Shown piece after piece: positions 49,801-58,196 of a stretch of DNA of 64,000 bases. The DNA is taken from contig NC_089542.1 in NCBI RefSeq assembly GCF_040115645.1, positions 5,518,001 to 5,582,000 on the forward strand, in the 5' to 3' direction. The translations under genes and the position numbers were made by a program. Each line of letters begins with the position of its first letter. Positions within the stretch are counted from its first letter, which is position 1. The DNA comes from Euwallacea fornicatus (taxonomy: Eukaryota; Arthropoda; Insecta; Coleoptera; Curculionidae). A model generated the notes under the pieces. It worked only from the letters and a program-made list of their open reading frames with translations, had not been told where the DNA came from and ran no database searches.

Positions 49801-52800
49801 AAATAAGGTAATGTATAAGGCAGAAATTAACCAAACACCTGCAAAACTTCAGTTCTCTTCCCTCTTTCTCTCCCTCTCTCGGCTGAATCAATTTTATAAA
49901 GTTTCGTAAATTACTTCAAATTAAGAGTAAATATTTGGGAAACTTGTTCCAGGTAATCCTTGCGAGATGTCCTAGTTTCCTTGAGAGTAAATTTTTGGAG
50001 TTTGCCAACTACATTTCCCTGTTCTCGAGCTCGGAAATTTGAATTTCGAGATTCTAATTAAATACCTACTCATCTATTTCTTGGTGGAATTATGCAAGAT
50101 CCTGTCTGTCTGTTTCTGAAATATAAAGTGGGTTCCAACGCGGGTGTTTATGAGATATTTTTGATTAGGTGATCAATTTTCAGGGAGGTGCATCTACCAA
50201 ACGCGTGCATCACCACAAGAAAACAGACAATTTAATATTCGAAACAAATTACATTTAAAGTGGGTTTTGATGAAGACAGATGTACTTTTAATTTATTTTT
50301 AAAGAGGCCACTCAAATAGAAAATGAGATGCAACTTGGTTTAATTTAGAGGAAATACTTATGTTTCCTTGCATCAAAACAAAACCGCTAATTTTTGGTCT
50401 TGGGTCCCCTGTCAAATCTGCCAGTTTGACAAGTTTGCTAGACATTAAGTAGTGACGTGTGAACGGAGGATTTTAATACCTCAAATATATTATGTAAACA
50501 TCGTGTTAAATAGATTTTAACTATTTGCTTTCTTTTAAAATAGTCTGAATTTCCAAACAAATTCTCGTAAATTTTTGGCTTTAAGACTCATTAATAATTT
50601 ATCAAATAGAAAAAATTAGCAAAGCATTTGGCAATAACGTACAACCCCTGAATTTAGAATACTTTCAAACTGTTGTTAATGTTCTTAAGGTGGTTTTCTA
50701 TCGACGATGATTTGAAATATATCACTGTTGAAGAAACTTGTCTAAATCCACGACCACCATTTATCGGAATGCAGTTTAAAGATATAAATTTTTAATTAAG
50801 ATTTCGAAGCTTTTTGGTTGGTGTTCTGTGAATAAATCTAAGAGGAACATCTATTTATTAATTAGGAACTGAAAGATGGTATGTGACTAATATTTCCGTT
50901 ACAATGTGACTCTTAATAGTTACCAAAACATAAAACTTGCTCAAACCTGTCATAATACTTAAATAAAGTCGCGAAATTTTTAGCCATAAATTTCCTCAAC
51001 AGCCTATCAAATTGCCAAATTTATGATGTAATAAACAATACCAAGCCTGGATTTAAAACGATTTTTAAATTTTCTTAACGGCAGATCCAGAAAATGCTTT
51101 CAAGCATTGGTATTTGGGAAGATTTGAAAGATTATTGTGGACTACTAATTCTTCAAATTATCGAGATCCCTATTTTATCTTTTATTGACACCGTGTTGCT
51201 AGAATTTTTACAATTTTTAATTGCAGATTTCGGATCCTTCTAAACATTTTTGATAAGTTCAAATGCCCTCTTCTTCTCGTTAATTAATTAAATTTATGAA
51301 TAGGGCACTTCCAGACAGTACGTCTAAATACATATTTGACATGGACTGTAGAAGGAACTTCGTGTCATCTATCGGAATGCGCTTCCAACTGATTTTTCTG
51401 GAGGTCGTTGATTATGATTTCAGAGTATTATGATCGATTTCTGAGAGTTTAAACTGAATTTTAAATGATCAATCTAAGAAAAGTAATTTATGAGGCAATG
51501 TTTATTTAAATTTTAACAGATACTTGACAAATAATTTGACACGCAACCCTCTAATTTTACTAACATCACCACCATAAACAACCACTCCCCCTCTTCACTT
51601 CAACTTCCCCCTTCAATACACTGAAACCATTTTTTTTGTTCCAGGAATTGCGAACGTTGGAATGTCGACATTGTGGCCTCCAGCGGATAAACACCCAAAT
51701 CTACCACTTGTTGCCTTATTTAACTCACTTAGACCTGGGATACAACGTGATCCAGTATTTATACTACGACGAATTCCAGGACTTGCACCGTCTACACAGC
51801 CTGAAACTGGACGGCAATTTGTTTCCAGTCATTCTGGAACACACCTTCGTAAACCAGCAGCAATTGAAGTATTTATGTTTAGCAAGAAACCGGATAGCAA
51901 AGTTGCCGGCAACTGCCTTAAAGAATCTTACTAGCCTGGTTGAACTAGATATCGGGTATAATAAGCTTTATAAAGTGGAAAGCGTAGCTTTCTCTCATAT
52001 TGCTAAAAGCTTGGAAAAGCTAGTAATTAGTGGCAATAACATCAAGCTTGAAGGAATTAAAACTGTTGTGGATGCTGTATATAATGTGGTGGATTTGAGT
52101 GTGGCAAATATGAAAATCCTTGATTTTCCTACGAACTTTTTTCCAGACGGACTCAAGTCTTTGAATCTTTCTGGTAATAACTTAACAGAGTTGTTTCCAG
52201 AAATGTTACCAAAACAGTTGGAAAATTTGGATCTTAGTAATAACAAACTCAAAGGCCTCAACCAGAGTGCCGTACTCCATTTAGAATCGCTGAGATCAGC
52301 TGATCTGCGAGGTAATCCATGGACGTGCGAATTGTGCCATATCACTGACATGTTTTTTCGTGTAAACAAATCGAACCTGTTTACGAATCTAACTTGTGCC
52401 TTCCCCAGTGTTCTAAACGGTAAACCCTTAGTTAAGTTAAACCTAGAAGAAATCCCCCCTTGTGGGGGGACTGAATACACTGAAGAAGACTTCGAAGAGA
52501 CCAGCAGAAGAGGATTGTTCATAGGCCTGGTTTGCATACTAACTTTAGGCGTTTCTTCAGTTATATTCGTGGTTTACTCCTGTGTTAAAAGACATAGAGA
52601 TAATGCAGCGCAAAGAGAGAAAAGGACTGCGGAGAGTTGTCAAGAAAACAATATTGCTCATGCGACAGTATTCAGCAAAAGCCAAATAAGTTTCCAGTTT
52701 CCTTTAGACTTGACCGAGAGGAAACTGTCGGTTTCTACTATTGATGAGTTTAAGAAGGAAGATCGTCAAGGCATGTCGAATGGGTCAGTTGTAACGGGTC

Positions 52801-52805
52801 TGTAA
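34818..52805 (+). CDS. LRR single-pass membrane protein, 598 aa, three coding exons
   Basis: Coding exons are 34818-35084 (89 codons), 44360-44728 (123) and 51645-52805 (386 plus stop). Junctions are CCAA|GTAAGA, TTTTTCCAG|CATTTC, ATTCCG|GTAAGC and TTGTTCCAG|GAATTG, all phase 0. A CTTTCCTAG just before the ATG implies an upstream non-coding exon. Residues 1-26 form a signal peptide. A cysteine-rich LRR N-cap follows (C31, C35, C37, C49), then about 14 LRRs of roughly 24 residues (for example LKILDLSCNNISAVFDHNFR), an LRR C-cap from NPWTCELC (about 436) to IPPC (485), an acidic juxtamembrane stretch, a membrane helix at about 502-525 (GLFIGLVCILTLGVSSVIFV) and a cytoplasmic tail of about 73 residues. 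Known proteins of this build act in cell adhesion or synapse organisation; that role is inferred here. I do not assign an orthologue. Both introns are loaded with transposons but the coding frame is intact. Confidence 0.9.
35085..36075 (+). other. start of LRR-gene intron 1, nothing recognised
   Basis: Intron 1 runs 35085-44359 (GTAAGA to TTCCAG). This part holds only short open frames without motifs. Confidence 0.6.
36078..37129. mobile_element. about 1.05-kb TIR element in LRR intron 1
   Basis: The ends are CAGGGTGTCCATTTAAGAGC at 36078 and CAGAGTGTCCATTCAGCAGC read inward from 37129. Similarity continues about 58 bases (through GGACTCCTA and TTTCAT) and weakly to about 100. TA lies at 36076-36077 and 37130-37131. 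No transposase is readable inside, so it is a non-autonomous or gutted Tc1/mariner-type element. Confidence 0.8.
36504..36951. mobile_element. probable smaller degenerate element nested in 36078-37129
   Basis: TACAGGGTGTCCACAATAAC at 36504 is paired with a poorer inverted match near 36928-36951 (TTATAGAGGACATCCTGGTG). The resemblance to TIRs is partial and the right end is uncertain. Confidence 0.4.
37132..38116 (+). other. LRR-gene intron 1, unassigned part
   Basis: No transposon ends or coding signal recognised. Confidence 0.55.
38117..38475. repeat. intronic direct repeat, copy A
   Basis: Matches 44015-44275 in the same orientation and order: GGACATAATAACTGCGATTA, then GGGCTATTTAGTCCAATTAT, TATCGATACGCTAGATATGA, CAATTTTCAG, CTATCAGT and an acceptor-like TTTTGCTGCAGGT. 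Copy A has about 90 extra bases (near 38140-38245). The copies are clearly diverged and the LTR retrotransposon lies between them. Confidence 0.75.
38560..38857 (-). repeat. 3' LTR of the gypsy element (298 bp)
   Basis: On the minus strand it begins TGTGGCGGCACCC and ends CATTACCAAA. Base-by-base reading shows no difference from 42981-43278. An AATAAA on the minus strand (38630-38635) is a plausible poly(A) signal, and the LTR includes a TATAAG box (near 38744-38749). Confidence 0.93.
38630..38635 (-). terminator. candidate poly(A) signal in the 3' LTR
   Basis: TTTATT on the plus strand reads AATAAA in element orientation, downstream of the TATA box of the same LTR, as expected for an R/U5 poly(A) site. 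The identical sequence exists in the 5' LTR. Confidence 0.45.
38858..38868 (-). promoter_or_regulatory. polypurine tract of the gypsy element
   Basis: On the minus strand AAGGGGGTG directly precedes the TGTGG start of the 3' LTR. This is where the plus-strand DNA primer is expected in an LTR retrotransposon. Confidence 0.7.
38891..42055 (-). CDS. gypsy Pol polyprotein (protease, RT, RNase H, integrase)
   Basis: One open frame of 1054 codons. The first codon of the open stretch is GTG just after a TAG; translation is expected by frameshift from gag, not initiation here. Aspartic protease: FLVDTGAD, residues 41-48. Reverse transcriptase: roughly 195-400, with SPWASPLHVVPKKDGSLR, the LVRAYHQIPV block and the YIDD active site at 343-346. 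RNase H: Asp496 in VADASDYAIG, Glu537 in DRELLAVYAA, Asp562 in TDHKP and Asp607 in VADALSR. Integrase: zinc-finger residues H685, H689, C719, C722, then catalytic Asp751, Asp809 (TSDQGRQFES) and Glu845 (NGMVERMHRQLKSA). All catalytic residues are present and the frame is unbroken, so the copy may be active. The C-terminal part after about residue 900 has no recognised chromodomain. Confidence 0.93.
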   Translation of the reverse strand: MQKTMFLVVGKRVRPSVKAALSDGLNSRRIFVFDKNSKRKFLVDTGADICVYPRDRLRGPLKRCTYQLYAANGTPIATYGSVVVTLNLALRREFKWNFIIADVSAAIIGIDFLSFYGLLVDPRNKRLLDTNTSLAVAGTQAGPGLPSVKTIIGNSAYHELLAEFREVTRPTTFGKSVIKHNVSHRIETTPGPPVHAKPRRLAPDRLKQVKTEFKLMLERGTIRPSKSPWASPLHVVPKKDGSLRPCGDYRALNARTVPDRYTPPHIEDFAQTLHGKKIFSKVDLVRAYHQIPVAPEDIEKTAIITPFGLFEANVTMFGLRNAGQTCQRFVDEITRNLDFVYAYIDDFLIASENEEQHLQHLRMLFERLREYGVVINSAKCVFGVNEITFLGYTVNEHGIRPLSERVNAINEFPKPANVKQLRRYLGMINFYRRFIAGAAGILQPLNDLLKGTKKGNTPIVWTEIAENAFTNSKNALANATLLAHPVPGAPISLVADASDYAIGAALQQRVNNAWQPLGFYTKSLSPAQRKYSAYDRELLAVYAAVKQFRHAVEGRNFTIFTDHKPLTFAFNQNLDKCSPRQFRHLDYISQFTTDIRHIKGSENNVADALSRIETITTAVDHKTIETAQANDQELQDILMSAETTLKLKKIYFPEQDAYIYCDSTNDRIRPFVPKELRRRIFSSLHGLAHPGMRSSQKLVTDRFVWPSINKDCRTWTRQCIPCQRCKVTRHVSAPIQNFEEIAGRFEHVHIDIITMPHSHGYRYCLTCVDRFSRWPEAIPIRDMEATTVAHALISTWISRFGVPLRITSDQGRQFESRLFQELCRWAGIKHLRTTAYHPQANGMVERMHRQLKSAIKCHENEDWVHTLPIVLLGIRTAIKEDLKANAAELIYGTGIRLPAELFLPSNNEPDTEYVAKLKHRVENIKPVPVKRHGTNKVFIFKELENTSHVFIRNDGCPLMALRETYHGPYEVIKRSEKKFLIKIKGKPEHVSIDRLKPAFLCRDDINQAEGLTKKGENTEQAPTPEVLNASDASCTRTRSGRRVRFPERLQVGPK
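42016..42882 (-). CDS. gypsy Gag protein, 288 aa
   Basis: Starts MDQMERPAETAYPRG, about 80 bases inside the primer-binding site, and forms the capsid-type helical protein with LPRFRPN-like and FLWFSLVETQF segments (the W-F motif of arthropod gypsy Gag) and a long middle domain. Near the C-terminus a single knuckle CWYHQTYGEKSTRCRKPC gives C-x2-H-x9-C-x3-C, a C-H-C-C order, not the usual C-C-H-C. The TAA stop at 42016-42018 lies 40 bases into the pol frame, which is -1 relative to gag, so Pol is expected from a -1 ribosomal frameshift within 42016-42055. The exact slip site was not identified. Confidence 0.9.
   Translation of the reverse strand: MDQMERPAETAYPRGSPADEAEALGEVHSVALKMPRFRPNRIFLWFSLVETQFSLFRISKESTKVGHVIAALGEAELDLMEDLITDPSRNKSYSLLKAELIKRLSMSDTTRVQKLVENEEMGDRTPSQFLRDLRKIANCSDANFGDFIVTLWKTRLPAAIQQILAVCKEDTAVEKIAEIADRIHESRPAKGQIQAVRAASTQKFAADPGIGELSRRLAKLEAKVEALDSRALGARHSRSRPRNPRSETSNKSQVRDGGNDGPLCWYHQTYGEKSTRCRKPCSWSSENE
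42961..42979 (-). promoter_or_regulatory. primer-binding site matching tRNA-Trp
   Basis: The plus strand reads AATCACGTCGGGGTCACCA, which is the conserved 3' end (T-arm, acceptor stem and CCA) of eukaryotic tRNA-Trp as I know it, over 19 bases. It lies one base from the 5' LTR, the correct place for minus-strand priming. Confidence 0.88.
42981..43278 (-). repeat. 5' LTR of the gypsy element (298 bp)
   Basis: Identical to 38560-38857. As the upstream LTR in minus orientation it should contain the element promoter, at the TATAAG at 43165-43170. Confidence 0.93.
43165..43170 (-). promoter_or_regulatory. TATA box in the 5' LTR
   Basis: CTTATA on the plus strand reads TATAAG in element orientation, in the sequence GGGGTATAAGAAGGCAGCC. 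It would drive transcription through gag and pol, antisense to the LRR gene. Confidence 0.6.
43283..43818 (+). other. LRR intron 1, weakly repetitive A+T-rich stretch
   Basis: Two loosely similar blocks of about 110-130 bases (landmarks GAAAGAGA, CAGCATCAGGTGAATTTAGG and CAATATTAGGTGAGTTCAAC) suggest an old tandem duplication. Nothing else recognised. Confidence 0.4.
43823..43978. mobile_element. 156-bp MITE with TTAA target duplication
   Basis: The ends are GCCCGGTTTTTCAAAGTACT at 43823 and GACCCGGTTTTTCAAACTTC read inward from 43978. TTAA flanks it at 43819-43822 and 43979-43982. TTAA duplication is the piggyBac signature, so it is probably a piggyBac-type MITE. It carries no gene. Confidence 0.75.
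44015..44275. repeat. intronic direct repeat, copy B
   Basis: Partner of 38117-38475, in the same orientation, ending about 85 bases before LRR exon 2. Shared blocks include GGGCTATTTAGTCCAATTAT, TATCGATATGCTAGATATGA, AAATAATTAATAAAT, CAATTTTCAGCTCTATCAGT and TTTTGCCGCAGGTTAAC. Confidence 0.75.
44729..46399 (+). other. start of LRR-gene intron 2, nothing recognised
   Basis: Intron 2 is 44729-51644 (GTAAGC to TTCCAG). A 93-codon minus-strand open frame at 45438-45719 has no recognised motif. The stretch is A+T-rich. Confidence 0.55.
46400..48205 (+). mobile_element. degenerate mariner-superfamily element with long inverted repeats
   Basis: Inverted arms of about 210 bases (46400-46611 and 47999-48205) start GTGTGGTAACTTTAACC at both ends and share GTCAATTTTTATTTTACCCG, AGTATTCTGATGTTAC and GCTAGGGTG. 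The arms enclose one broken transposase gene on the plus strand. Length is about 1.8 kb. No TA duplication directly at the arm ends was resolved. It lies in intron 2 of the LRR gene, in sense orientation. Confidence 0.8.
46874..47895 (+). pseudogene. mariner-superfamily transposase remnant (about D41D spacing)
   Basis: Readable blocks in order: NEVVKLFKKCPDLSPINQGT (N-terminal), HEARRIEFCKRFMNAVQQLE, EWILFTDEATFTLNGHVNKQ (first Asp), RYWSVMHW, then VTRW / QDGAPPHFAWNGHLYLDEIF (second Asp), RWIGRRGSVE, a stop and frameshift, and RDLTPLDFFLWGYLKSEVYD (third acidic residue, Asp). About 41 residues would separate the second and third acids. The last block runs open to VNGEHFE and TAG at 47893-47895. 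Multiple stops and frameshifts show it is dead. It belongs to the Tc1/mariner superfamily with an Asp third residue; subfamily (rosa-like?) is uncertain. Confidence 0.8.
48206..51644 (+). other. remainder of LRR-gene intron 2
   Basis: No gene or transposon ends recognised. It ends in a pyrimidine-rich tract (51570-51644) and the acceptor TTGTTCCAG before exon 3. Confidence 0.55.
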
Positions 52806-53029
52806 ATATCTAAAAAAAATAATGATACTTTTGGCTTGTCTCATTAAAGCTATTTAGATAGACCGAAATTGTTGAAGTTATCACAGATGTAAATAGAGGG
52901 ATATGAATGAAAGTAAAACAATATCGAAACTAATTTCCGACATATCTTAGAAAATGGCGTGATTTAATTATTGTAAGATATAGGGTATTAATGTATTTAT
53001 CTCTAAAATTGCAAACTGGCTGAGGTATT

Positions 53030-53035
53030 AATAAA
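53030..53035 (+). terminator. poly(A) signal of the LRR gene
   Basis: AATAAA, 225 bases after the TAA stop at 52803-52805. It is the first canonical signal downstream and gives a short 3' UTR. Confidence 0.65.
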
Positions 53036-54364
53036 GATTGTCTAATTTTTTAACTAGTGGTTCTCTAATCGTTTTTAAGTGATTGTCGGGGAATCCAATG
53101 AACTTTCACAGATCAACCTCGTGTTCGTTATGTGGTTAAAAAAAACTCTTGGAAATTAAAAACAAACGAGAATCGCAGTGTTGACACGTCTCTTTCGTTT
53201 ATATTTTTTTTTAATTTTGCAAAAATTGAACAGACAAAAAAGTGAATTTATCCTCTATGGCTTCATCAGAAATGAAAGGTATCTCCGATAAACTAAAAGT
53301 GTAAACAGACAATTCAAAATCGATTACGCTCTGATTACCAGTTATTTCAAATTCCCGAGTTCTAGTCGAGGCAAAATCAAACCGTTTGATACAGTCGCCT
53401 GGGGAAATCCTTTGAAGCAGTAAATTTGCGTTAGTAGTTGACAAGTTTTCTGCTGCCTTTGAAACTAGACAGGATTTGTGTATCATTGGTCCGATTTAAA
53501 AGCTTCCCAATAAAATGCCTCCCCTTTTAGCGAGCATTCATCTCTCGTGTTTCCTATCGCGATTCCAGCTCAAAAATCCCTTGTCTAGGGCGTAATAGAG
53601 AAGCAAACACAAGAAGGTCTCTGAGAAAATGTTAATTTAGTCGAATTTGAGATTGAGAGAGAAAACTCAATATTTGTGCCCGGAAAATTAACAAACACTT
53701 TGACAGATTCGCCTGAGGGGTTTGGTTCGACAGATAAAGCGTAATCGACGTTAATTGGCTGATATTAATCGCTCTAACTTCGTTTCGGTTACCACTTGTT
53801 TTGAGGCGAAAATATTAAAGCGAATTTATTGGATATTGTCTGCAATCCATCCCATTATAATTCTGCATGTTCAGAATTGAATTTCTCATCGTTTGAGCAA
53901 TGAGTCTTGATCACTTCATGAGGCCACCTCAAGAGATCTAAATGATGAAAAATGCCTCTTTTGCAGTGAACCGAGATCCTGACTTTCCGAAACAATCAAC
54001 GGCTTCCTTAACGTTCGCCCGAGGAGAAATTACAGCAGCGCTACTTCCTCTATCAAAAGTGGCCAGGGTTGGAAAACAACCCCATTGTATATGCCATAAA
54101 ATAAATTACGAAGTCAAACGCGCTCGCCCTGTTTGTTCATGTATAAAAAGAGGATCATTAATACTCATCCGAGTGTGAAAAACACATGAGCGAATGCCAA
54201 GAAAATAATTCTGCAAACGTGTATATATTCAGACACGTTTCGGGAAATTTTCGCTTCTCACGTTGTTGCTGTTTATTGCGGGGATTTACGATGTATGAGC
54301 GGCAGGCATTTAAATTTGTCGTGAAGGGAATATTGAGGAACCTAATTATAAATAACAATATGTA
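53036..54364. other. non-coding stretch downstream of the LRR gene
   Basis: A 91-codon minus-strand open frame at 53211-53486 is somewhat less A+T-biased but has no signal peptide or recognised domain; left uncalled. Confidence 0.5.
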
Positions 54365-55382
54365 TACCGGGTGATTCAAGAAGGTCGCTCGCTCTTATTA
54401 CTTTTTTATTTTTAAACTTGGAAAGTTGAACTTTGGATGGAAGTTATATAAAAATAGAGCCGATTGATTGACATTAATGACATTTACTTAGCACTTCCGG
54501 TTTGACCGGAAATGATCCCAACTTTCGATTTTTCAATTTAATGCCCTATAAATTTTTATAATATATCATTTTAAAAAAATATATTTTTTTAGTGAAATAA
54601 TTTATGTGCTGTTAGTATTTGGGGACCTGTCGTCAACGGCCTTTCGATGCTGCGTGACTTCATAAGGAAAAGTTTCCACTTAGGAACCATCCAGGCTGTC
54701 ACTATTAGAACAAAAGTGAATAAAATGAAAACGGGAAATGCTAATGATGAAGAAAAAAACACAATTTCTACAAGTATAAATAATTTATTTTTTATTTTGA
54801 TATTTGGAAGGATGCCATGGTGTGCTCCAGGGCCAACGTATGTTTTCCTAAATTTGAATATTTTAAATAAATTAACGGTTCATTTATAAATAAACATACA
54901 TTGTATTGAATATATAATAAAAATCAGAAAAAAATAATCTTTTAGAAAATCACAATGAGCCACCATGTTGCCATTCGAAAAAAACTGTTTTTTCGGTATT
55001 TAAATTGCTCATAAAACAAAAAGTACTCAATAAAATGGAAAATTGGCATTTTTCCCCATAATTCTGACCTAAAATTATGCCTAATGCGTATGCCTCGGTG
55101 GCGTAGCTCGACATGAAAAAACGAAAAATTTTTTTTTTTTTAAATGACATATTTTTAGACTTAAAATGACCTTTAAAGTTCAAAAATGTTAAAATTTATA
55201 GGGCATTAAATTTAAAAATCGAAAGTTGAGATAATTTCCGGTTAAACCGGAAGTGCTAAATAAATTTCATTAACGTCAATCAATCGGTTTTATTCTCATC
55301 TAACTGACTTCCAAATTTCAACTTTGTAAATTTAAAAACAAAAAAGTTATAAAGGCAAGTTGTATTTTTGAATTACCCGGTA
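54365..55382. mobile_element. 1.0-kb hairpin element with about 210-bp arms
   Basis: The ends are TACCGGGTGATTCAAGAAGG at the left and TACCGGGTAATTCAAAAATA read inward from the right. The arms (54365-54580 and 55175-55382) stay paired through CCGATTGATTGAC, TAGCACTTCCGGTTTGACCG, CAACTTTCGATTTTT and TTTAATGCCCTATAAATTTT. The flanks are TA-rich (TATA at both ends). No transposase frame is visible inside. Confidence 0.82.
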
Positions 55383-58002
55383 TATTTCATTGGCGAGGAT
55401 TTTAAGTGTGTTTTAAAATTATTTTGAACATAGCTCAAGAAACGAATGTAAGATCTAGCTTAAAAACAAACATACAAGCAGGTTAATATTATGTACCTTT
55501 TAGAAAGTTATTATGCAAGGTGTTTCCTAAACACACAGAGTAATAATTTAAGTTGATATTTCCTGAGCCAAAATAAGAAAAAAAATTACAAACATGTATC
55601 CAGAATCGCTTCGTATCCGAAATACAAAATGTTAAAAAACAACTCTGATGTTTGCGAAAGTGTTCGACACTCACTTAGAAATAGATTCGATGTATGTAGC
55701 CTAAGTAGTGGTATACATTTAAAACCATTTTTGTAGATTTTGAAGTGTCAATTCAAGGAATATTACAAAAGCTTATTATGCATCAATGCGTCATCGTGTT
55801 TACAAACTGAATAATGTCACACTTTAGGGAAAAAGGGTTAAGAGGGTTGTCAACTTTGACCTTTATTCTTACTCGTTACTTTTATTGAAGCATCTTCAGT
55901 TTTTATATTAAATAACATTTTGGACATTCCACGCTCATATCACATTTACATTTCCATTTTTAAGTAATCATATTCACGTAATAAAAATTTTCTTTAAAAA
56001 ATGCACTATGAAATAATTAAAACTTTGAATTGAAAGTTTTCTTATGCTCATCTCCAATATTTTCTTTTCTTATTTGACAATTTTAGCTTATCTAGCCTTC
56101 AATTTGATAGGTTCCACATAAAATAATATTATTCTTTACTCTGCCTTATAAAAATTTCAGAAGAGTTTATATGTAAAACTTTATTCCTACGCCTTAGCTA
56201 TGTTCTCATATACAAAATCACCATAAATTAGTGCGAAAGAAATAAAAATTGTAATTGATTTCAGCACCAAAATCACAAGCACAAAATCACAAAAAAAGGG
56301 ACAATATTTTTATAAAGTCAGAAGGTTATTTTTCTGTGTAGCATGTACAACCTGGGAGATATATTACATTAGCCAAATCTCTAACTTTCTTCATAATACA
56401 GTCATCTTATAGAAAAAGTGACTTCCAATTGTGTCAATCTAAGAATGTACTAACACAAGATAGTACTTGAGACCCATAAGGTAACATGAAATACAACAAT
56501 GTCATTATTCCTGACAAAGAACTGAACAATCTTAAGAGATTTATCGCGAAAAGAGTAGAAATCGTCATACACGATAACTCCATTAAAAAACAAACTAACA
56601 TAAAAGACTTAATAGCATACACCGCATTCCTCTAAATCAATACTAGCACCAAGATCGGCAGGGACAGAATAGCACTTTCAACAATTTATTTGAAAAATCC
56701 TGGTTCGTCCAGACTCGAGCTACGAGAAGATAAAAATATCGATATGAAGAAGTAGTAACTAGAGGTGTTTATTGGATTGAAAAGGAATTGTAACATGAAA
56801 AATATTAAATTACAACACTCGTGTCCTCAATCGGCCTGATATTTGACTTGATTTTATTGTAGAATTTATAGTGTTATACAGAAAAATGAGATATATAACA
56901 AAATTGTTAAAAAACGCCTATTATAAAATACATTTTAGTACTAAAGAGGTGAAATATACTTACGGGGCATAAATCCCACTAAAACGGAAAACACGTGGAT
57001 AAGTGCCAAGAACATTAAATGTACACGGTTTCCTGAACCTGGAATTTTCAGCATTAAACCTAAGGGAACCCGTTAAAAATTTTTATTTCAACTATAGTTC
57101 TACCTATACCTGCGAACATTTATTTAAACGATTTACCGGAAAATAAAATTCAAATGTTGCAATAATTAGAGATTTTTTCTGGAATAAATATTTCTATTAT
57201 GGACCCGAGATCACATGCAGTATTTTCATTTGCTCAAAAATAATTTTATTTATTGATCATAAATATAAAATAAACAACGAATGTATTTGCAATTTCTCCT
57301 TTTGTGTTTGTGCAAAAACATGTGATAAATTAACAAAATAAGCATTCGAATATCCCCGGCAAATAAATTTGGAACTGGCAACGCTACATTAGAGTCATGC
57401 ATATTTCCAAATGGCTAAATTCCGAAATACCCTTTTACGCTTGAGACGGCCCCATAATAACGCTTAATGAAGCAATTGCGATGAAATATGGAGCACCTTC
57501 TAGAAACTCTCGAACTTTCACATTAATAAACATACAATTTACGGGAAATTCGGATAAGACAAATGAATATAATCAAGTCTAATATTTTATGCATTTTATC
57601 TTAACAAATGTTGCTGCATCTCTTGAGGGAAATTAACTGAGCAAATACTTAACAAAGGCGAAAGGAAAGAGATGTAAGTTGTGAGATCAAGTAACACTAC
57701 TTTTCATCAAAGTTCCGCAACAAGAGCCAAAAAGTTGAAATATTGTTCCAGAGATTTGGAAATCCCGCTGGAAAGTATGCTGCAGAACCCAGACGTATAT
57801 TTGCTTGTCGCTAAACTTGGCAAGGTTAGTTTATCATTGTAAAATTGTATGGAGTTCACACGATAACGCCTCAGAACATATGCAACTTTTGAAAAGAAAA
57901 TCGGGGATATAGAAAATTCGATGTAAAATTCTATGAATTGTCTGGTTAAATATGAAGAAATTTGACTCAAGCAAAATATTATATTTGTATACAATGCAAG
58001 TA
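55383..58002. other. non-coding stretch, nothing recognised
   Basis: Very A+T-rich; no motifs, transposon ends or RNA genes found. Confidence 0.55.
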
Positions 58003-58196
58003 CAGGGTCGTCCAAATTTAATACGCATTTAGTTACTCAATATAATATCTTTTTGAGAATAAGAAAACCCTACTGGCTAATTCTAAAAACTAAATATTTA
58101 AAATATTTTAAAACTTTATTTTAATTAAAAACACTTTTCTTAAATATTTTTTGTCGCCTATTTTGATTTCCTATCGTTTGAATTTGGACTACCCTG
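58003..58196. mobile_element. 194-bp MITE
   Basis: The terminal repeats are CAGGGTCGTCCAAATTTAAT and CAGGGTAGTCCAAATTCAAA (read inward from 58196). TA precedes the left end; the right flank reads TC, so the duplication is imperfect. A single related end (CAGGGTGGTCCAAACATGTA, minus strand, 59457-59476) lies 1.3 kb away without a clear partner. Confidence 0.65.

Noticed and set aside
53211..53486. 91-codon minus-strand open frame downstream of the LRR gene
   Set aside because: No signal peptide, domain or splice signals; length is within chance for this composition.
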